A DNA stretch of 64,000 nt from Chromatiaceae bacterium (GTDB lineage Bacteria > Pseudomonadota > Gammaproteobacteria > Chromatiales > Chromatiaceae), in assembly GCA_024235415.1 (NCBI GenBank), contig JACKML010000001.1, positions 372,001-436,000 on the forward strand, read 5' to 3'. Numbering within the stretch: the stretch's first letter is position 1; the number at the start of each line of letters is the position of its first letter. The translations under genes were made by a program, and so were the position numbers. This document shows, one piece after another, positions 1 to 10,800 of the stretch. Below the pieces are notes generated by a model that made no database searches, was not told where the DNA came from, and saw nothing but the letters and a program-made list of their open reading frames with translations.

Positions 1-2096
1 CCAGCATATTGCTTCTTCGACAGCAGCAGCATCGCCTTTTCCGAGTTGTCGAACCAGCGATCACCGTCCATGCCCTGCTGCCGCGCCAGACGCCGCGCAT
101 CTTCCACATGGCCGTGCCCGGCGTTGTAGGCCGCAAGGGTGAACCACATCCGCTCATTGAACGGCAGTTCCGGATCGAATCGGTTGCGCACCCAATCCAG
201 GTACTTGATCCCGGCATGAATACCGACTTCGGGTTCCTGTACCTTTGCGAAACCCATGAACTTGGCGGTACGTGGCATCACCTGCAGCAGCCCACTGGCT
301 CCAGCGAACGACCTGGCCTGTGGATCGAAACGGCTTTCCTGGTACATCTGCGCGGTGATCAGTCGCCAGTCGAAGCCATACTGCTCCGCATATTTCCGCG
401 TGATGTCGTCAAAAGGCGACAGCCCGTTGCTCGTGGCACCGCCGGGCCGACCGTCCGCGAGATCCCGGACATTGCTCGGGTTGCCGAAATACTTCTTGTA
501 CAGGATGTTGTAGACGAGGCCTTTATACTCTTTCTTGATGAACCGATTGAGCGCTGCCAGCAGCTTGCCGTTCTGCTTTCTCACCGCCACCGCATGGGAA
601 CGGTCGTCGCTGAGTTGCAGACCGGACCTGACTGGCAACCCGCGCGCCAGTTCGATATCCAGCAGATGGCCATCTGCCACCGTGGCATCAAGTTCGCCAC
701 TTGCCACCTGCGCGATCAACTCTTCGGTCTCCATGACTTCGGGCGCCGCCTGCAACGTGAAACGGATGCCCCGTGCCTGCAACTCGACCAGATCTTTCCA
801 GTAGGGACTGGAACGCCGCACGCTGACCGTGCGGCCTTCAAGGTCGCGGGCACAGGAGACCGAATCATCGCCCGCGTGCACTACAAGGTGACGCGGGGCG
901 TGATGATAAGACTGTGAGAAAGCCAGACCGCGCTCCGCCGCTTCATCAGTCGGTTCGAGGAAACCGGCCGCCACGTCGGCGCGCCCTTCGACCAGCCAAT
1001 CCAGCAGCTGTTCGTGCGTATCCGGCACGATCACCTCGAGGCGTAACTTGTTGGCATCGGCGAAGGCCTTCGCCAACTCGTACTCAAAGCCGTGCAGTTC
1101 GCCTTTGTAGAGGAAATACGACGCCGCATTGTTGCGCAGCAGCACCCTGAGGACCTTGCGCTTCTTGATTCCCTCCCAGCCGTCCTTGTAACGCGCGCGT
1201 TCGTTTTCCGCGAGAAACTCCAGATGCAGGAATTTGTTCAACGCCGCGCGTAGTTTGTGTGCGTCTGGGCGTATCCCCCAGGCGATGTCGTGGGTGCCGG
1301 GCAGGTCGAAGGCGACCTGGATGTCATCGCGGTAGCTGAGATACATGCTCGCGACGTTGCTGTCACGCACGGTTGCGTCCACCTCTCCGCTGGCGACCAC
1401 ATCGAGTTCCTCTTCGTCCGACATCCCGTCCGGCCGTTCCACCAGCGTGATGCCGGGGAACTGCTTGCGCAACGACCCCAGGTGCTCCCAGAACGAAGAG
1501 CTGCGGTCGACCATGACGCGCTGCCCCGACAGGTCGGCGGTACCTTGCAGGTCTATGCGCGCCCTGGCGACCACCACCTGCTGCCGCACCGTGGTCAGCG
1601 GGACGGAGAATGCGATCTTCCTGCGCCGGCCCTCGGTGACGCCAAGATTCGCCGCGATCACGTCGCCACGACCCTCGAGCAGCGCCGGGATCATGTCCGC
1701 AAAGCGTTCCACCGGGACCAGCACGGGTTCCAGGCCCTGGCTGTGTGCAAAACTCTCCGCGGCCTCGTGCTGCGCCTCGACGGGCCAGCCTGCCCGCGGC
1801 AGGTAAAACGCACCACCGATGTTGGCGGGGATCAGGATTCGCAAGCGGCCACGCCGCTTGAGTTGCGCAAGATCGCCGACGAAGCGATCGGCCGACACTG
1901 CATCACCGGGGGCATCATCGCTGGCCGCCTGTGGCGCCGGCGCAACCGGCGGGTCCGATGACTCCGGGTCAACGGCGTCGACCGTCGATGCCGCGGCGGA
2001 CCTGGACTGCGGTGGTTGTTCCCTGTCACACGCCAACAGCAGGGAGGCAGTGATCAACAGCAGCCCAACGGTGGTGGTGGAATGGACAAGGCGCAA
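1..2096 (-). CDS. MltF-like lytic transglycosylase lipoprotein with two substrate-binding domains (3' end cut)
   Basis: Translating the minus strand from a TTG at 2094-2096 gives an open frame to the window edge, so the C-terminus is missing. The start follows an in-frame stop at 2112-2114. It yields a hydrophobic leader ending in the lipobox LLLAC, so the protein is probably an outer-membrane lipoprotein. A low-complexity linker is followed by two consecutive solute-binding-protein type 3 domains (about residues 80-295 and 310-525; each opens with a strand such as LRILIPANIGG or LRVLLRNNAAS). A C-terminal SLT lysozyme-like domain starts near residue 555, with the catalytic Glu about residue 587 in YQESRFDP, then GASGLLQVMPRTA and a later AAYNAGHG. 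Family role: cleaves peptidoglycan glycan strands, forming 1,6-anhydromuramyl ends. MltF normally has one binding domain; this one has two. A TATACT -10-like element lies at 2134-2139 on the minus strand. Confidence 0.85.
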   Translation of the reverse strand, partial: MRLVHSTTTVGLLLITASLLLACDREQPPQSRSAAASTVDAVDPESSDPPVAPAPQAASDDAPGDAVSADRFVGDLAQLKRRGRLRILIPANIGGAFYLPRAGWPVEAQHEAAESFAHSQGLEPVLVPVERFADMIPALLEGRGDVIAANLGVTEGRRRKIAFSVPLTTVRQQVVVARARIDLQGTADLSGQRVMVDRSSSFWEHLGSLRKQFPGITLVERPDGMSDEEELDVVASGEVDATVRDSNVASMYLSYRDDIQVAFDLPGTHDIAWGIRPDAHKLRAALNKFLHLEFLAENERARYKDGWEGIKKRKVLRVLLRNNAASYFLYKGELHGFEYELAKAFADANKLRLEVIVPDTHEQLLDWLVEGRADVAAGFLEPTDEAAERGLAFSQSYHHAPRHLVVHAGDDSVSCARDLEGRTVSVRRSSPYWKDLVELQARGIRFTLQAAPEVMETEELIAQVASGELDATVADGHLLDIELARGLPVRSGLQLSDDRSHAVAVRKQNGKLLAALNRFIKKEYKGLVYNILYKKYFGNPSNVRDLADGRPGGATSNGLSPFDDITRKYAEQYGFDWRLITAQMYQESRFDPQARSFAGASGLLQVMPRTAKFMGFAKVQEPEVGIHAGIKYLDWVRNRFDPELPFNERMWFTLAAYNAGHGHVEDARRLARQQGMDGDRWFDNSEKAMLLLSKKQYA

Positions 2097-2217
2097 TTGT
2101 TTATCGATCTTTCAGCGAGCACGGATTCGATCGAGTATAGCGGCTGCGACGATCACGCCGACAAAGCAAAAGGCACACGCATTTCTATGATTAAATTACG
2201 ATCTTCTGATCTGTTGT

Positions 2218-2262
2218 GATGTCATCCCGAAACAGCTGGCGTCTTGAAGCCGAGGGATCCTG
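2218..2262. repeat. REP-like palindromic repeat remnant
   Basis: The stretch begins GTCATCCCGA and ends GCCGAGGGATCC, separated by a short spacer. It resembles half of the GTCATCCCGAG...CTCGGGATGAC extragenic palindromes scattered through many proteobacterial genomes. It lies in the 228-bp gap between the transglycosylase and the ABC permease. The two arms pair only partly (ATCCC with GGGAT), so this is either a degenerate copy or chance resemblance. No second copy was noticed in the window. Confidence 0.35.
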
Positions 2263-2324
2263 CCCGGCCCCGGGTGCCGCACCGCACCGGAAGTCATCAC
2301 CCAACACAGGCGTCCGGTAGCACG

Positions 2325-3980
2325 ATGATTCAATGGCTGCACATGACAGGGATACGTCTCGGCATCGCAATGCCGCTGCTGACCCTGTTCGTCCTCGGTG
2401 TCGCCGGCCCGCTGGGGGTCCTGTTGTTTGGCAACCTGCCTACCGACCCGGCTGGCATCAGCGAGTTGCGCCATATGGCCGGTGACGCCTCGCTGCAGTC
2501 GTCTGCCGTGCGGACCCTGGGCGTGGCCCTGCTGGCGTGCACGACAGCAAGCCTGGTCGCGATACCGGCGGCCTTTGTCGCGGTGCGCGCACGACCGTGG
2601 GTAAGGCACCTGGTCCAGCTATTTGGTGTGCTGCCGCTGGCCATGCCCCCCTTCGTCAGCGCCGGGCTGCTGTTGCATGGCGTCGACGTGTTCAATCAGA
2701 GCGCGTTGGCACACACGACCGGCTCACTGCGGGTGCAAGGCAGTGACTTCGCGCTGGCCATGTTGCTGGCGCTGCATTACTTCCCATTGATCCTGTTCAG
2801 CGTGATCCACGGCCTGCAACGGATCGATCGCTCGCTGGAGGAAAGTGCTCGCAACCTGGGTGCCGGCCGCCTCCAGGTGCACTGGCGCATCCTCTGGCCG
2901 TTGACCGGCCCGGCCTACGCATTCGCTGCCGGCCTGATGATGCTGCGGATCCTCGAAGACGTCGGTACACCGTTGATACTCGGCGTCGACGGGATGCTGG
3001 CGCCGCTGGTGTTGCAGTGGCTGGGTAGCGGCGGCCCGGCCGACCCGCTGTTCGGTCTCGGCGCCGCGCTCCTGCTGGTCTTGTCCCTGACCGTGGCCGC
3101 CCTCGCATGGAATGCCCTGCTTGCACCACTACCTTCGCCAGGCGGCACCTTTGCGCCCCGTCCGCCACCCCGCCACTCGGAAGCGAGCGGTTGGTTGCTG
3201 ATTACCCTCGTCGGTGCATTGGCCGTTGCACCTTTTCTTTGGCTGGTCATCGCAGCGATTGGCAGCGAATGGCGCGGTGACCTGTTGCCCGCTGTCGTCA
3301 GCGTCAACGCACTGCAGACGGTGGCGCAGGACTGGTTGCCGATGCTGGCGACGACGCTGCGCTACGCCGCTGGTGTTGCGGTGTTCGTCCTGCTCGTCGG
3401 GACCAGCGCCGCGGTGGTATCGGCGAGAGCCGATGTGCTGGGCAGATCGACTCGCTTTACCGTCGCAGCGCTGTTTGCGGTGCCTGGAGTGGTGCTGGCT
3501 GGCGCCTGTCTGTACACCGCAGGCATGTTGGGAATACCCGTTCCGCTGCCCGCCGGTATCGGGTGGCTGACACTGGCGCTGGTGGTTGGCCTCAAACAGG
3601 TGCCTTTGGCACACCGGCTGCTGCAGTATCGTCTGCAGATCCATGCCGTACTGCCGGCCGATGCGGCGCGTAGTCTCGGCGTCAGGCGTCCGGGTATCCG
3701 CCGACGCTTCGGTCTGGCCGCACTGTCCGCCACCCTCGGGGCGGTATTCGTGCTCGCAGGTGGCGCTGCCGTGGCGGAGCTCTCGGTCGCGCTGGCACTG
3801 ATGGGCAACACGGATGCGCCCGTCGCACTGGCTGTCTTTCACGCGCTTGGCACACCCTCCGAGGTACTGCATGGGCTGGCTGCAGGGATGATTCTTACTG
3901 TCGCCCTGGCGCTCGGCCTGCTGCTGGTCCTGGCACTGACCAACCTGGGCCGCGTACGTGCACCCCGGGAGGCCGATTGA
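2325..3980 (+). CDS. Fused ABC permease, iron(III) (FbpB/SfuB) type
   Basis: This 551-residue, very hydrophobic protein contains two homologous binding-protein-dependent permease halves, the architecture of FbpB/ThiP-type importers. Each half has an EAA-type loop that contacts the ATPase: ESARNLGAGRLQVHWRILWP in the first and a similar DAARSLGVRR segment in the second. About twelve transmembrane helices are expected. The ATG at 2325 is preferred over the upstream TTG at 2244, because the extra 27 residues are polar and low-complexity. The ATPase gene follows 13 bp after the stop codon. No periplasmic binding protein is encoded next to it, so the substrate (ferric iron, thiamine or another small molecule) cannot be read from context. 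Confidence 0.85.
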   Translation: MIQWLHMTGIRLGIAMPLLTLFVLGVAGPLGVLLFGNLPTDPAGISELRHMAGDASLQSSAVRTLGVALLACTTASLVAIPAAFVAVRARPWVRHLVQLFGVLPLAMPPFVSAGLLLHGVDVFNQSALAHTTGSLRVQGSDFALAMLLALHYFPLILFSVIHGLQRIDRSLEESARNLGAGRLQVHWRILWPLTGPAYAFAAGLMMLRILEDVGTPLILGVDGMLAPLVLQWLGSGGPADPLFGLGAALLLVLSLTVAALAWNALLAPLPSPGGTFAPRPPPRHSEASGWLLITLVGALAVAPFLWLVIAAIGSEWRGDLLPAVVSVNALQTVAQDWLPMLATTLRYAAGVAVFVLLVGTSAAVVSARADVLGRSTRFTVAALFAVPGVVLAGACLYTAGMLGIPVPLPAGIGWLTLALVVGLKQVPLAHRLLQYRLQIHAVLPADAARSLGVRRPGIRRRFGLAALSATLGAVFVLAGGAAVAELSVALALMGNTDAPVALAVFHALGTPSEVLHGLAAGMILTVALALGLLLVLALTNLGRVRAPREAD

Positions 3981-3993
3981 TGAGGAAAGCGAT

Positions 3994-5079
3994 ATGAGCT
4001 TGGCAGAACCATGCAGCCTCGACCTCCACGAGGTCGACGTCACCCTCGACGAACGCGAGGTCCTGCGCAAGATCAGCCTCAACGCACTGCCCGGTGAGCT
4101 GCTGGCGGTGCTCGGTGGCGCCCGGTCGGGCAAGAGCGCACTGCTGCGAACGATCGCCGGGCTGGATGCGGCGGCTGCCGGTGAAATCTGGATCGATAAT
4201 TCAGAGGTCACCGGGATACCGTCCGAGCGGCGACCGGTGGCGATACTGCTGCAGTCGTACCCGCTGTGGCCGCACATGACGGTCGCGGCGAATATCGCCT
4301 TTGCACTGCGGCGGCTGCGTCTGTCCAGGGCGCAGGTGCGTGAACGCGTGCAGCACGAACTCGACCTCGTGGGTCTGCGGGACTTCTCACGACACAGGCC
4401 GTGGCAGCTGTCAGCGAGCCAACAACAGCGTGTGGCACTGGCACGCACGATAGCCACCGGTGCGCGACTCATCCTGCTGGACGAACCGTTCAGCATGCAG
4501 GATGCGCGGCTGCGCGGTCGGCTGTTGCGCCTGTTGAAGAACCGGCTGCAGCAAAGTGGTACGACCACCCTGTTCACTACCCAGGACCACCAGGAGGCGC
4601 TGCGATTCGCCGATCGGATCGCACTTGTGGATCACGGCGAGCTACAGCAGATCGGGACTCCGGCGGACCTCCTTGACGAGCCACGCAACCGCTGCGTCGC
4701 CGATTACATGGGTGACAGCAACCTGCTCGATGGTGAGATCGAATACGCAGGCGAACAGCCGCTTTTTCACACCACCAGCGGCATCGTCTTCCCACTGTTC
4801 GACCGTGCGGTCAGACGCTCGCGCACCGGCACTGCGATGTTTCGCCCACGCGATCTGCACCTCATGGGTGATGAAGACGGCCTGTTTGCAGACCTGATCC
4901 GCTTCAGCGGGCGGATCGGGCAGATCGAGTTCCTCGGCGATACCCTGCGTTACGGCATCGACCTCGACGAAACGACGGTGTGGATGGACCTGTCGCGGCA
5001 GACCTCCATGCCGCTTCACATCGGTGACCAGGTGACGGTGGGCCTGGAACCGGCGCGGATCCGCATTCTGGAAGACTGA
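3994..5079 (+). CDS. ABC transporter ATP-binding protein (FbpC-like) with divergent motifs
   Basis: This 361-residue protein has an N-terminal ABC ATPase domain and a C-terminal TOBE-like region, as in FbpC/PotA-type importers. The start follows a GAGGAAA ribosome-binding site. Walker A is GGARSGKS (41-48) and Walker B is LILLDEP (Asp163, Glu164), both intact. Other motifs are unusual. The signature is LSASQ (139-143) rather than LSGGQ, the D-loop reads SMQD rather than SALD, and the switch-loop His is Gln197 (TQDHQEA for THDQEEA). It should energise the fused permease just upstream. The changes could mean slower or altered ATP hydrolysis; the family assignment itself is secure. Confidence 0.87.
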   Translation: MSLAEPCSLDLHEVDVTLDEREVLRKISLNALPGELLAVLGGARSGKSALLRTIAGLDAAAAGEIWIDNSEVTGIPSERRPVAILLQSYPLWPHMTVAANIAFALRRLRLSRAQVRERVQHELDLVGLRDFSRHRPWQLSASQQQRVALARTIATGARLILLDEPFSMQDARLRGRLLRLLKNRLQQSGTTTLFTTQDHQEALRFADRIALVDHGELQQIGTPADLLDEPRNRCVADYMGDSNLLDGEIEYAGEQPLFHTTSGIVFPLFDRAVRRSRTGTAMFRPRDLHLMGDEDGLFADLIRFSGRIGQIEFLGDTLRYGIDLDETTVWMDLSRQTSMPLHIGDQVTVGLEPARIRILED

Positions 5080-5216
5080 AGCATAAAGCGTTCGGCGGCA
5101 CGCAAGACCAGCCTCTGGCCGTTCGGCCGGCGATGGGATCGACCAGAACGCTCGGCTCCCACAATACCGGGCGCTACACTGATCACCCGCGACCGACCGA
5201 AGAGACCCCCTGCATT

Positions 5217-7880
5217 GTGACCTGGACACTCGCTGACCTCGATGAGGGAACCACGCTGCTGACGGTCAACAACCGCCTGGCCACTGAGTTGCGGGCGCGT
5301 TACGACAGCATGCAGCTGGCCGTCGGGCGGAAGGCCTGGCCGAGTGCCGACATCCTGCCATGGCACGCCTGGCTGACCCGGCAGTATCAACAGCTGCTGG
5401 ACACCGGCCACACCTGTCTCGACCTGCTCAATCCGGCGCAGGAACGTCTCGTGTGGCGGGAGGTAATCGAGCGAAGCGGCGAAACGGGTGCGCTGCTGCG
5501 CCCGGCGGCCGCAGCCGAGAGTGCACAGACCGCACACCGGCTGTGCAGCGACTGGCAGCTGGACGAACACCCACTTGAGGCCCTTGGCGGCGGCGAGACG
5601 CGGACATTCCTTAAATGGCGTCGCGCATTCGAGGCCGAACTGGCGCAACGCCAGCTGCTCAGCACGGCAGGCCTGACATCGCTGATCGCCGAGGCGTATG
5701 CGAACGACGCGCTGACGCCGCCGCGCAGCCTGGTGCACAGCGGCTTCGATGCCCTGTCACCTGCGCAACACGGGTTGTTCGAACGCCTGCAGCACAAGGG
5801 CTGCAAGGTATGCGCACACGACAACTGCGGTGCAGCGGCGGAACAGATACGCGTCGAGGCGACTGACGCCGACGATGAGATCCGCCTGGCCGCCACCTGG
5901 GCACGTGAGCAGCTGGCCACTCGGGAACAGCCGCGGATCGCCATCGTCTCGACGCAGTTGGCCCAGCAGCGGCGCGATCTCGAACGCGTGTTCACAGAGA
6001 TCCTGACCCCTGCCGCCTACCTGGCGCCTGACAGCGTGCAGAACTGTTTCAACATCTCGCTCGGCGAGCCGTTATCGGATCGCCCCCTGGTTGCGCATGC
6101 ATTGCTGGCACTGGACCTGCTGTGTGGCGAACAGCCGCTGAACCTCGTCGGGCAGTTGCTGCGCAGCCCGTTTATCGGCAGTCACCAGGCCGAGTGGGAA
6201 GGCCGCGCCCTGCTCGATGCGATGCTGCGCAGGGAGGGCATGCCGCGTATCGACCTGCACCGCCTGCGACACCGCCTCAACCACCTCGATCGTGACGACC
6301 CGCGCCATTGTCCGGACCTCGCCGCACGCCTCGAGGCGCTCACGCAGCGCCGGGACAAGCTGCCAGGCACCGACTCGCCGAGCCATTGGGCGCAACACCT
6401 TCGGCAGCTGCTGAACCTGTTGGGCTGGCCCGGGGAGCAGACCCTGAACAGTGACGAGTTCCAGCAGGTCGAACGCCTGCATCGGCTGTTCAGCGAGCTC
6501 GCCACGCTCGGCAAGGTACGACCGCGCATGCGTCTGGGCGAGGCCGTCAGCCAATTGCGCGCCCTGGCCCGCGACACGGTGTTCCAGGCACAGTCCGCGG
6601 TCACACCGGTACAGGTCCTCGGCCCGCTGGAGGCCGCAGGCATGGCGTTCGATGCCGTCTGGCTGCTCGGCATGCACGACCAGAACTGGCCACCTGCACC
6701 GCGTCCGGATCCGCTGCTGCCCACGCAACTGCAACGAGACCTCGGTATGCCGCACGCGTCGGCGGCACGTGAGCTCGAATTCGCCCACACCCTGCTCGAC
6801 CGTCTGCTGCATGACACCCGGATGATCATCGCCAGCCATGCGCTCAGCGATGGTGACCGTGTCCTGCGCATCAGCCCGCTGGTACGCGACTGGCCTTCTG
6901 TCCCACGGTCGGCAATCGCACCGCCGGATCCGGCGGGACTGCATGCGGCCTGCACCGCTGTCGATCGGCGCGAGGCGCTGCCGCCGGCCCAGGCGAGTCG
7001 GGCACCGGCCGAGGTCCGTGGCGGCGCCTCACTGCTGGGCGCGCAGGCCAACTGCCCTTTCCGCGCGGTGGCACAGTATCGCCTCGGCGCCACGCCGCTC
7101 GACGAACCCAGCCATGCCGCCGATGGGGCATTGCTGGGTCGATTGATCCACGAACTGCTGCAGCGGGTGTGGCAGGTGTTGCACGCCTCGCATTCGCTCG
7201 CGGCGCTCGATGAGTCCGGTCTGCAGGCCCTGGTCGCACCACTCGCCGCAGCGACGCTCGAGGATATCGGACGGCGCCGTCCTGATCTGTTCACGCCGCG
7301 TTTTCGCAGTATCGAGGCCCTACGCCTGACACGCCTGGTGATCGACTGGCTGAACGTCGAACGCGCACGCGCCCAGGGGTTCGAGGTGGTCGCGCTGGAG
7401 CAGGATCAGGTTTTCGAAATCGCGGGGCTGCGGCTGTCGATGCGCATCGACCGCGTGGACCGGCTGGGCGACGGCAGTCTCGCGATCATCGACTACAAGA
7501 CCGGCCGCAAGGTCAGCAATGCCGGCTGGTTCGACGAGCGCCTGACCGAACCGCAGTTGCCGCTGTACTGCGTGCAGGGCGGCAACGACGTCAGCGCAGT
7601 GCTGCTGGCGCGTGTCAGGCGGGATGACAAGGGCTGCGGCTTCGTCGGACTGAGCCGCGAACCCGGGGCCGCGCCAGGCCTGACCACACCCGAACAGGCC
7701 GAAGACGGCACCGACTGGACCACGCTGCTGACCCGATGGCAGCACGCACTGAACAGCCTCGCGTGCGAGATCGCCGACGGCCGCGCAGACCCTACGCCAT
7801 CACCGCAGGCCTGCGAATTCTGCCCGCTGGGAGCCTTGTGCCGGGTGCGCGATATGCTGCTGGAGGACAACGGTGACTGA
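5217..7880 (+). CDS. AddB-like PD-(D/E)XK nuclease, inactivated-helicase subunit
   Basis: This protein of about 887 residues belongs to the AddB-like 'probable DNA repair protein' family (TIGR03623 type). The N-terminal two thirds resemble a helicase fold without a Walker A motif. The C-terminus carries a RecB-type nuclease with a VDRLGDGSLAIIDYKTG segment (Asp759, Lys761). Cys613 together with Cys866, Cys869 and Cys875 (CEFCPLGALC) matches the four-cysteine iron-sulfur staple of AddB nucleases. The GTG at 5217 is chosen because a TACACT -10-like element lies just upstream; an ATG at 5133 is possible. The end overlaps the helicase gene by 8 bp (GTGACTGA). The pair should process double-strand breaks for recombination. 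Confidence 0.85.
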   Translation: MTWTLADLDEGTTLLTVNNRLATELRARYDSMQLAVGRKAWPSADILPWHAWLTRQYQQLLDTGHTCLDLLNPAQERLVWREVIERSGETGALLRPAAAAESAQTAHRLCSDWQLDEHPLEALGGGETRTFLKWRRAFEAELAQRQLLSTAGLTSLIAEAYANDALTPPRSLVHSGFDALSPAQHGLFERLQHKGCKVCAHDNCGAAAEQIRVEATDADDEIRLAATWAREQLATREQPRIAIVSTQLAQQRRDLERVFTEILTPAAYLAPDSVQNCFNISLGEPLSDRPLVAHALLALDLLCGEQPLNLVGQLLRSPFIGSHQAEWEGRALLDAMLRREGMPRIDLHRLRHRLNHLDRDDPRHCPDLAARLEALTQRRDKLPGTDSPSHWAQHLRQLLNLLGWPGEQTLNSDEFQQVERLHRLFSELATLGKVRPRMRLGEAVSQLRALARDTVFQAQSAVTPVQVLGPLEAAGMAFDAVWLLGMHDQNWPPAPRPDPLLPTQLQRDLGMPHASAARELEFAHTLLDRLLHDTRMIIASHALSDGDRVLRISPLVRDWPSVPRSAIAPPDPAGLHAACTAVDRREALPPAQASRAPAEVRGGASLLGAQANCPFRAVAQYRLGATPLDEPSHAADGALLGRLIHELLQRVWQVLHASHSLAALDESGLQALVAPLAAATLEDIGRRRPDLFTPRFRSIEALRLTRLVIDWLNVERARAQGFEVVALEQDQVFEIAGLRLSMRIDRVDRLGDGSLAIIDYKTGRKVSNAGWFDERLTEPQLPLYCVQGGNDVSAVLLARVRRDDKGCGFVGLSREPGAAPGLTTPEQAEDGTDWTTLLTRWQHALNSLACEIADGRADPTPSPQACEFCPLGALCRVRDMLLEDNGD

Positions 7881-10800
7881 GCAAACGATTGCCGATGCCG
7901 CCGAGCGCGAACGCGCCCTTGACGTCAGCCGGTCTTTCATCGTCCAGGCGCCGGCCGGTTCGGGCAAGACCGAACTGCTGACGCAGCGCTTTCTGTGCCT
8001 GCTGGCTGAGGTACGGCATCCGGAAGAGATCTATGCCATCACCTTCACCCGCAAGGCCGCGGCGGAGATGCGCAACCGCATCCTGGCCGCGCTCGACGCT
8101 GCTGGCGATGAGCAACCCACACAACCGCACCGCCGCCGCACCTGGCAGCTGGCGCGCGCCGCCCTGGCGCAGGATGCCCGCCAGGGCTGGCAGATCGCCA
8201 GCAATCCGAACCGGCTGCGTGTCCAGACATTCGACAGCCTGAGCCACGCGCTGGCGCGGCAGATGCCGCTGCTGTCCGCACTGGGTGCTGCCCCCGGCAC
8301 CAGCGAGCAACCGGCAAACTACTACCGCGAGGCGGCGCGCGCCACGCTGCGCATGCTCGATGACGACACACTGGGGCCGCACGTCGAACGCCTGCTGGTC
8401 CACCTCGACAACCGCCAGGGTCAACTCGAAGACCTGCTGTGCGGCATGCTGGCACGACGCGAACAGTGGCTGGGACATACCCTCGCTGCCCCGCAGCGCA
8501 GTGACATCGAGGAGGCACTCGATGACGCCGTGACCTCGCACCTGCGGCAGTTGCACGACGCCTGCGGACCGGGCCTGCTGCAGCAGTTGTGCGACATCGC
8601 ACACCATGCGGCGGACCGGCTGGATCCCACTCGAGCGGGCACACCCGAACCCGATTCACTCGGTGCCTGGCGCGAGTATGCCGCAGTACCCGGCACACAG
8701 TGGTCTGCGCTGCCGCAGTGGCTCGGCCTGGCCGAACTGGTGCTGACCCGCGGCAACACGCCCCGCAAGCAGTGGAATGCCGACATCGGCTTTCCGGCGC
8801 CGAGCGAGGCAGGTATCGGGGCTGCCACGAAGGCGCAACGCCAACAGGACAAGGCGTCGATCAGGGAGCTGTGTGAACAGCTGTATGCCGATGAAGACGC
8901 AGTCGCCTTGTGGGCGGGGTTGCGCGTGCTGCCGCAAAGCGGTCTGGACGCGCAGCAACAGGCGGTACTGAACAGCCTGTTTGCGGTGCTGCTGCACGCG
9001 GCAACGGAGTTGCAACTGGTATTCGCAGACAATGGCGAAGTGGATTTCGCCGAGATCCAGATGCGCGCACGCCGCGCCCTGGGCAGCCCGGACGAACCAA
9101 CAGACCTGGCACTGAGTCTCGACTACCGGCTGCAACACCTGCTGGTCGACGAGTTCCAGGACACCTCCAGCAGCCAGTACGAGTTGCTTGCCACCCTGAC
9201 CGCCGGCTGGCAGCAGGGCGATGGCCGCACGCTGTTCGCGGTCGGCGACCCGATGCAGTCGATCTACCGCTTTCGCGAGGCCGAGGTCGGCCTCTACCTG
9301 AGCGCCCGCGAACATGGCATCGGTCAGCTCAGACTCACAGCGCTGCGGCTGCAGGTGAACTTCCGTTCGACCGGTGCGATCGTCGACTGGGTCAACGCGG
9401 CGTTTCCGGTGATCCTTCCGCACAGTGAGGATCCGGGACGCGGCGCCGTGCCGTACTCGGCCGCCATCGCGCTGGACGTGCATAAAGACCCGCTGGCGGT
9501 GCAGGTACACCCCTTCGCTGCCAGTGACACCCGGGCGGAAGCAGCTCACGTGCTCGAACTGGTGAGGGCCGCGCTGCGCGAAACCGCAGATGGTCAGGTG
9601 GCCGTGCTGGCCCGCGCCCGCAGCCACCTGCACGCGATCGCGCTGGCGCTCAAGGAGGCGGGGATCGCGTTCCAGGCGGTCGACGTCGACCCGCTGGCAC
9701 TGCAGCCGGTGGTGCGCGACCTGTACCACCTGACCCGGGCACTGCTGCATCCGGCCGACCGTCTCGCGTGGATGGTGGTGCTGCGCGCTCCCTGGCTCGG
9801 GCTCGGGCTGCCCGACCTGCTGACAATCGCCGAGGCATCACCCCGCTGCATTCCGGCCCGGCTGCGCGACCCCGCGGTGCAGGCGGCACTGAGTACCGAC
9901 GGGCGCGCCCGGGTCGAGCGCCTGCTGCAGATCCTCGACCGCCAGTTGCCGGCACGCGGCCGGCGGCCTCTGCGCCAATGGGTCGAGGGGATCTGGCTGC
10001 GTCTTGGTGGCCTGGCAGTGGCCACGACTGTGGCGCTGCCCGACGCCCAGGCCTACCTGCGGCTGCTCGATCTCCACGAACAGGCCGGCGGGCTGTTCGA
10101 CTTTGCGGAGCTGGAGGCGGCGCTGGCGCGCCTGTACGCAACCCCGGACAGCCACGCCGACGGACGCGTCCAGCTGATGACCATGCACAAGGCCAAGGGA
10201 CTCGAATTCGATACCGTGATCCTGCCCGGCCTCGGCCGCCGCCCGCGCGGCAGCATTGCCGAGCTGCTGTACTGGCTGGAGCGCACCGGCGCTGACGGTC
10301 GCACCCGGCTGTTGATGGCACCGATCCGCGCCTCCGAGCAGGCCGCCGATCCGATCTCCGGCTACCTGCGTGAACTCGACCGGGACAAGGGCCGCCTCGA
10401 GACCTCGCGCCTGCTCTACGTCGCGGCCACACGCGCCAAGCGACGCCTGCACCTGCTCGGGCACATCACGTTCAACAGCAAGGGAGACGCCGGCAAGCCG
10501 GTCGCCGATTCCCTGCTGGAGAAACTCTGGCCGGTGATCGGGGACGCTTTCACGCCGCTGCAGGCGCCACCGGCGACAAGGGCCGATCTCCCGGCCGTCA
10601 ACGCAGCGGCTTTGTGGCGCCTGCCGGCAGACTGGCGACCGGCGGGCGCCACACTGTCCTCCGTGACGACCGCCCCACCCGACACCGGGGCAGTGCTGGC
10701 CGACGTCGATTTCGACTGGGCCGGTGACACCGCAAGACACGTCGGCACCCTGGTCCACCGGCACCTCGAACAGATTGCCACGCAGGGCCCCGAACACTGG

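Noticed and set aside
9..917. Plus-strand frame of 302 codons at the left edge
   Set aside because: Antisense of the lytic transglycosylase, whose catalytic and binding domains read clearly on the minus strand.
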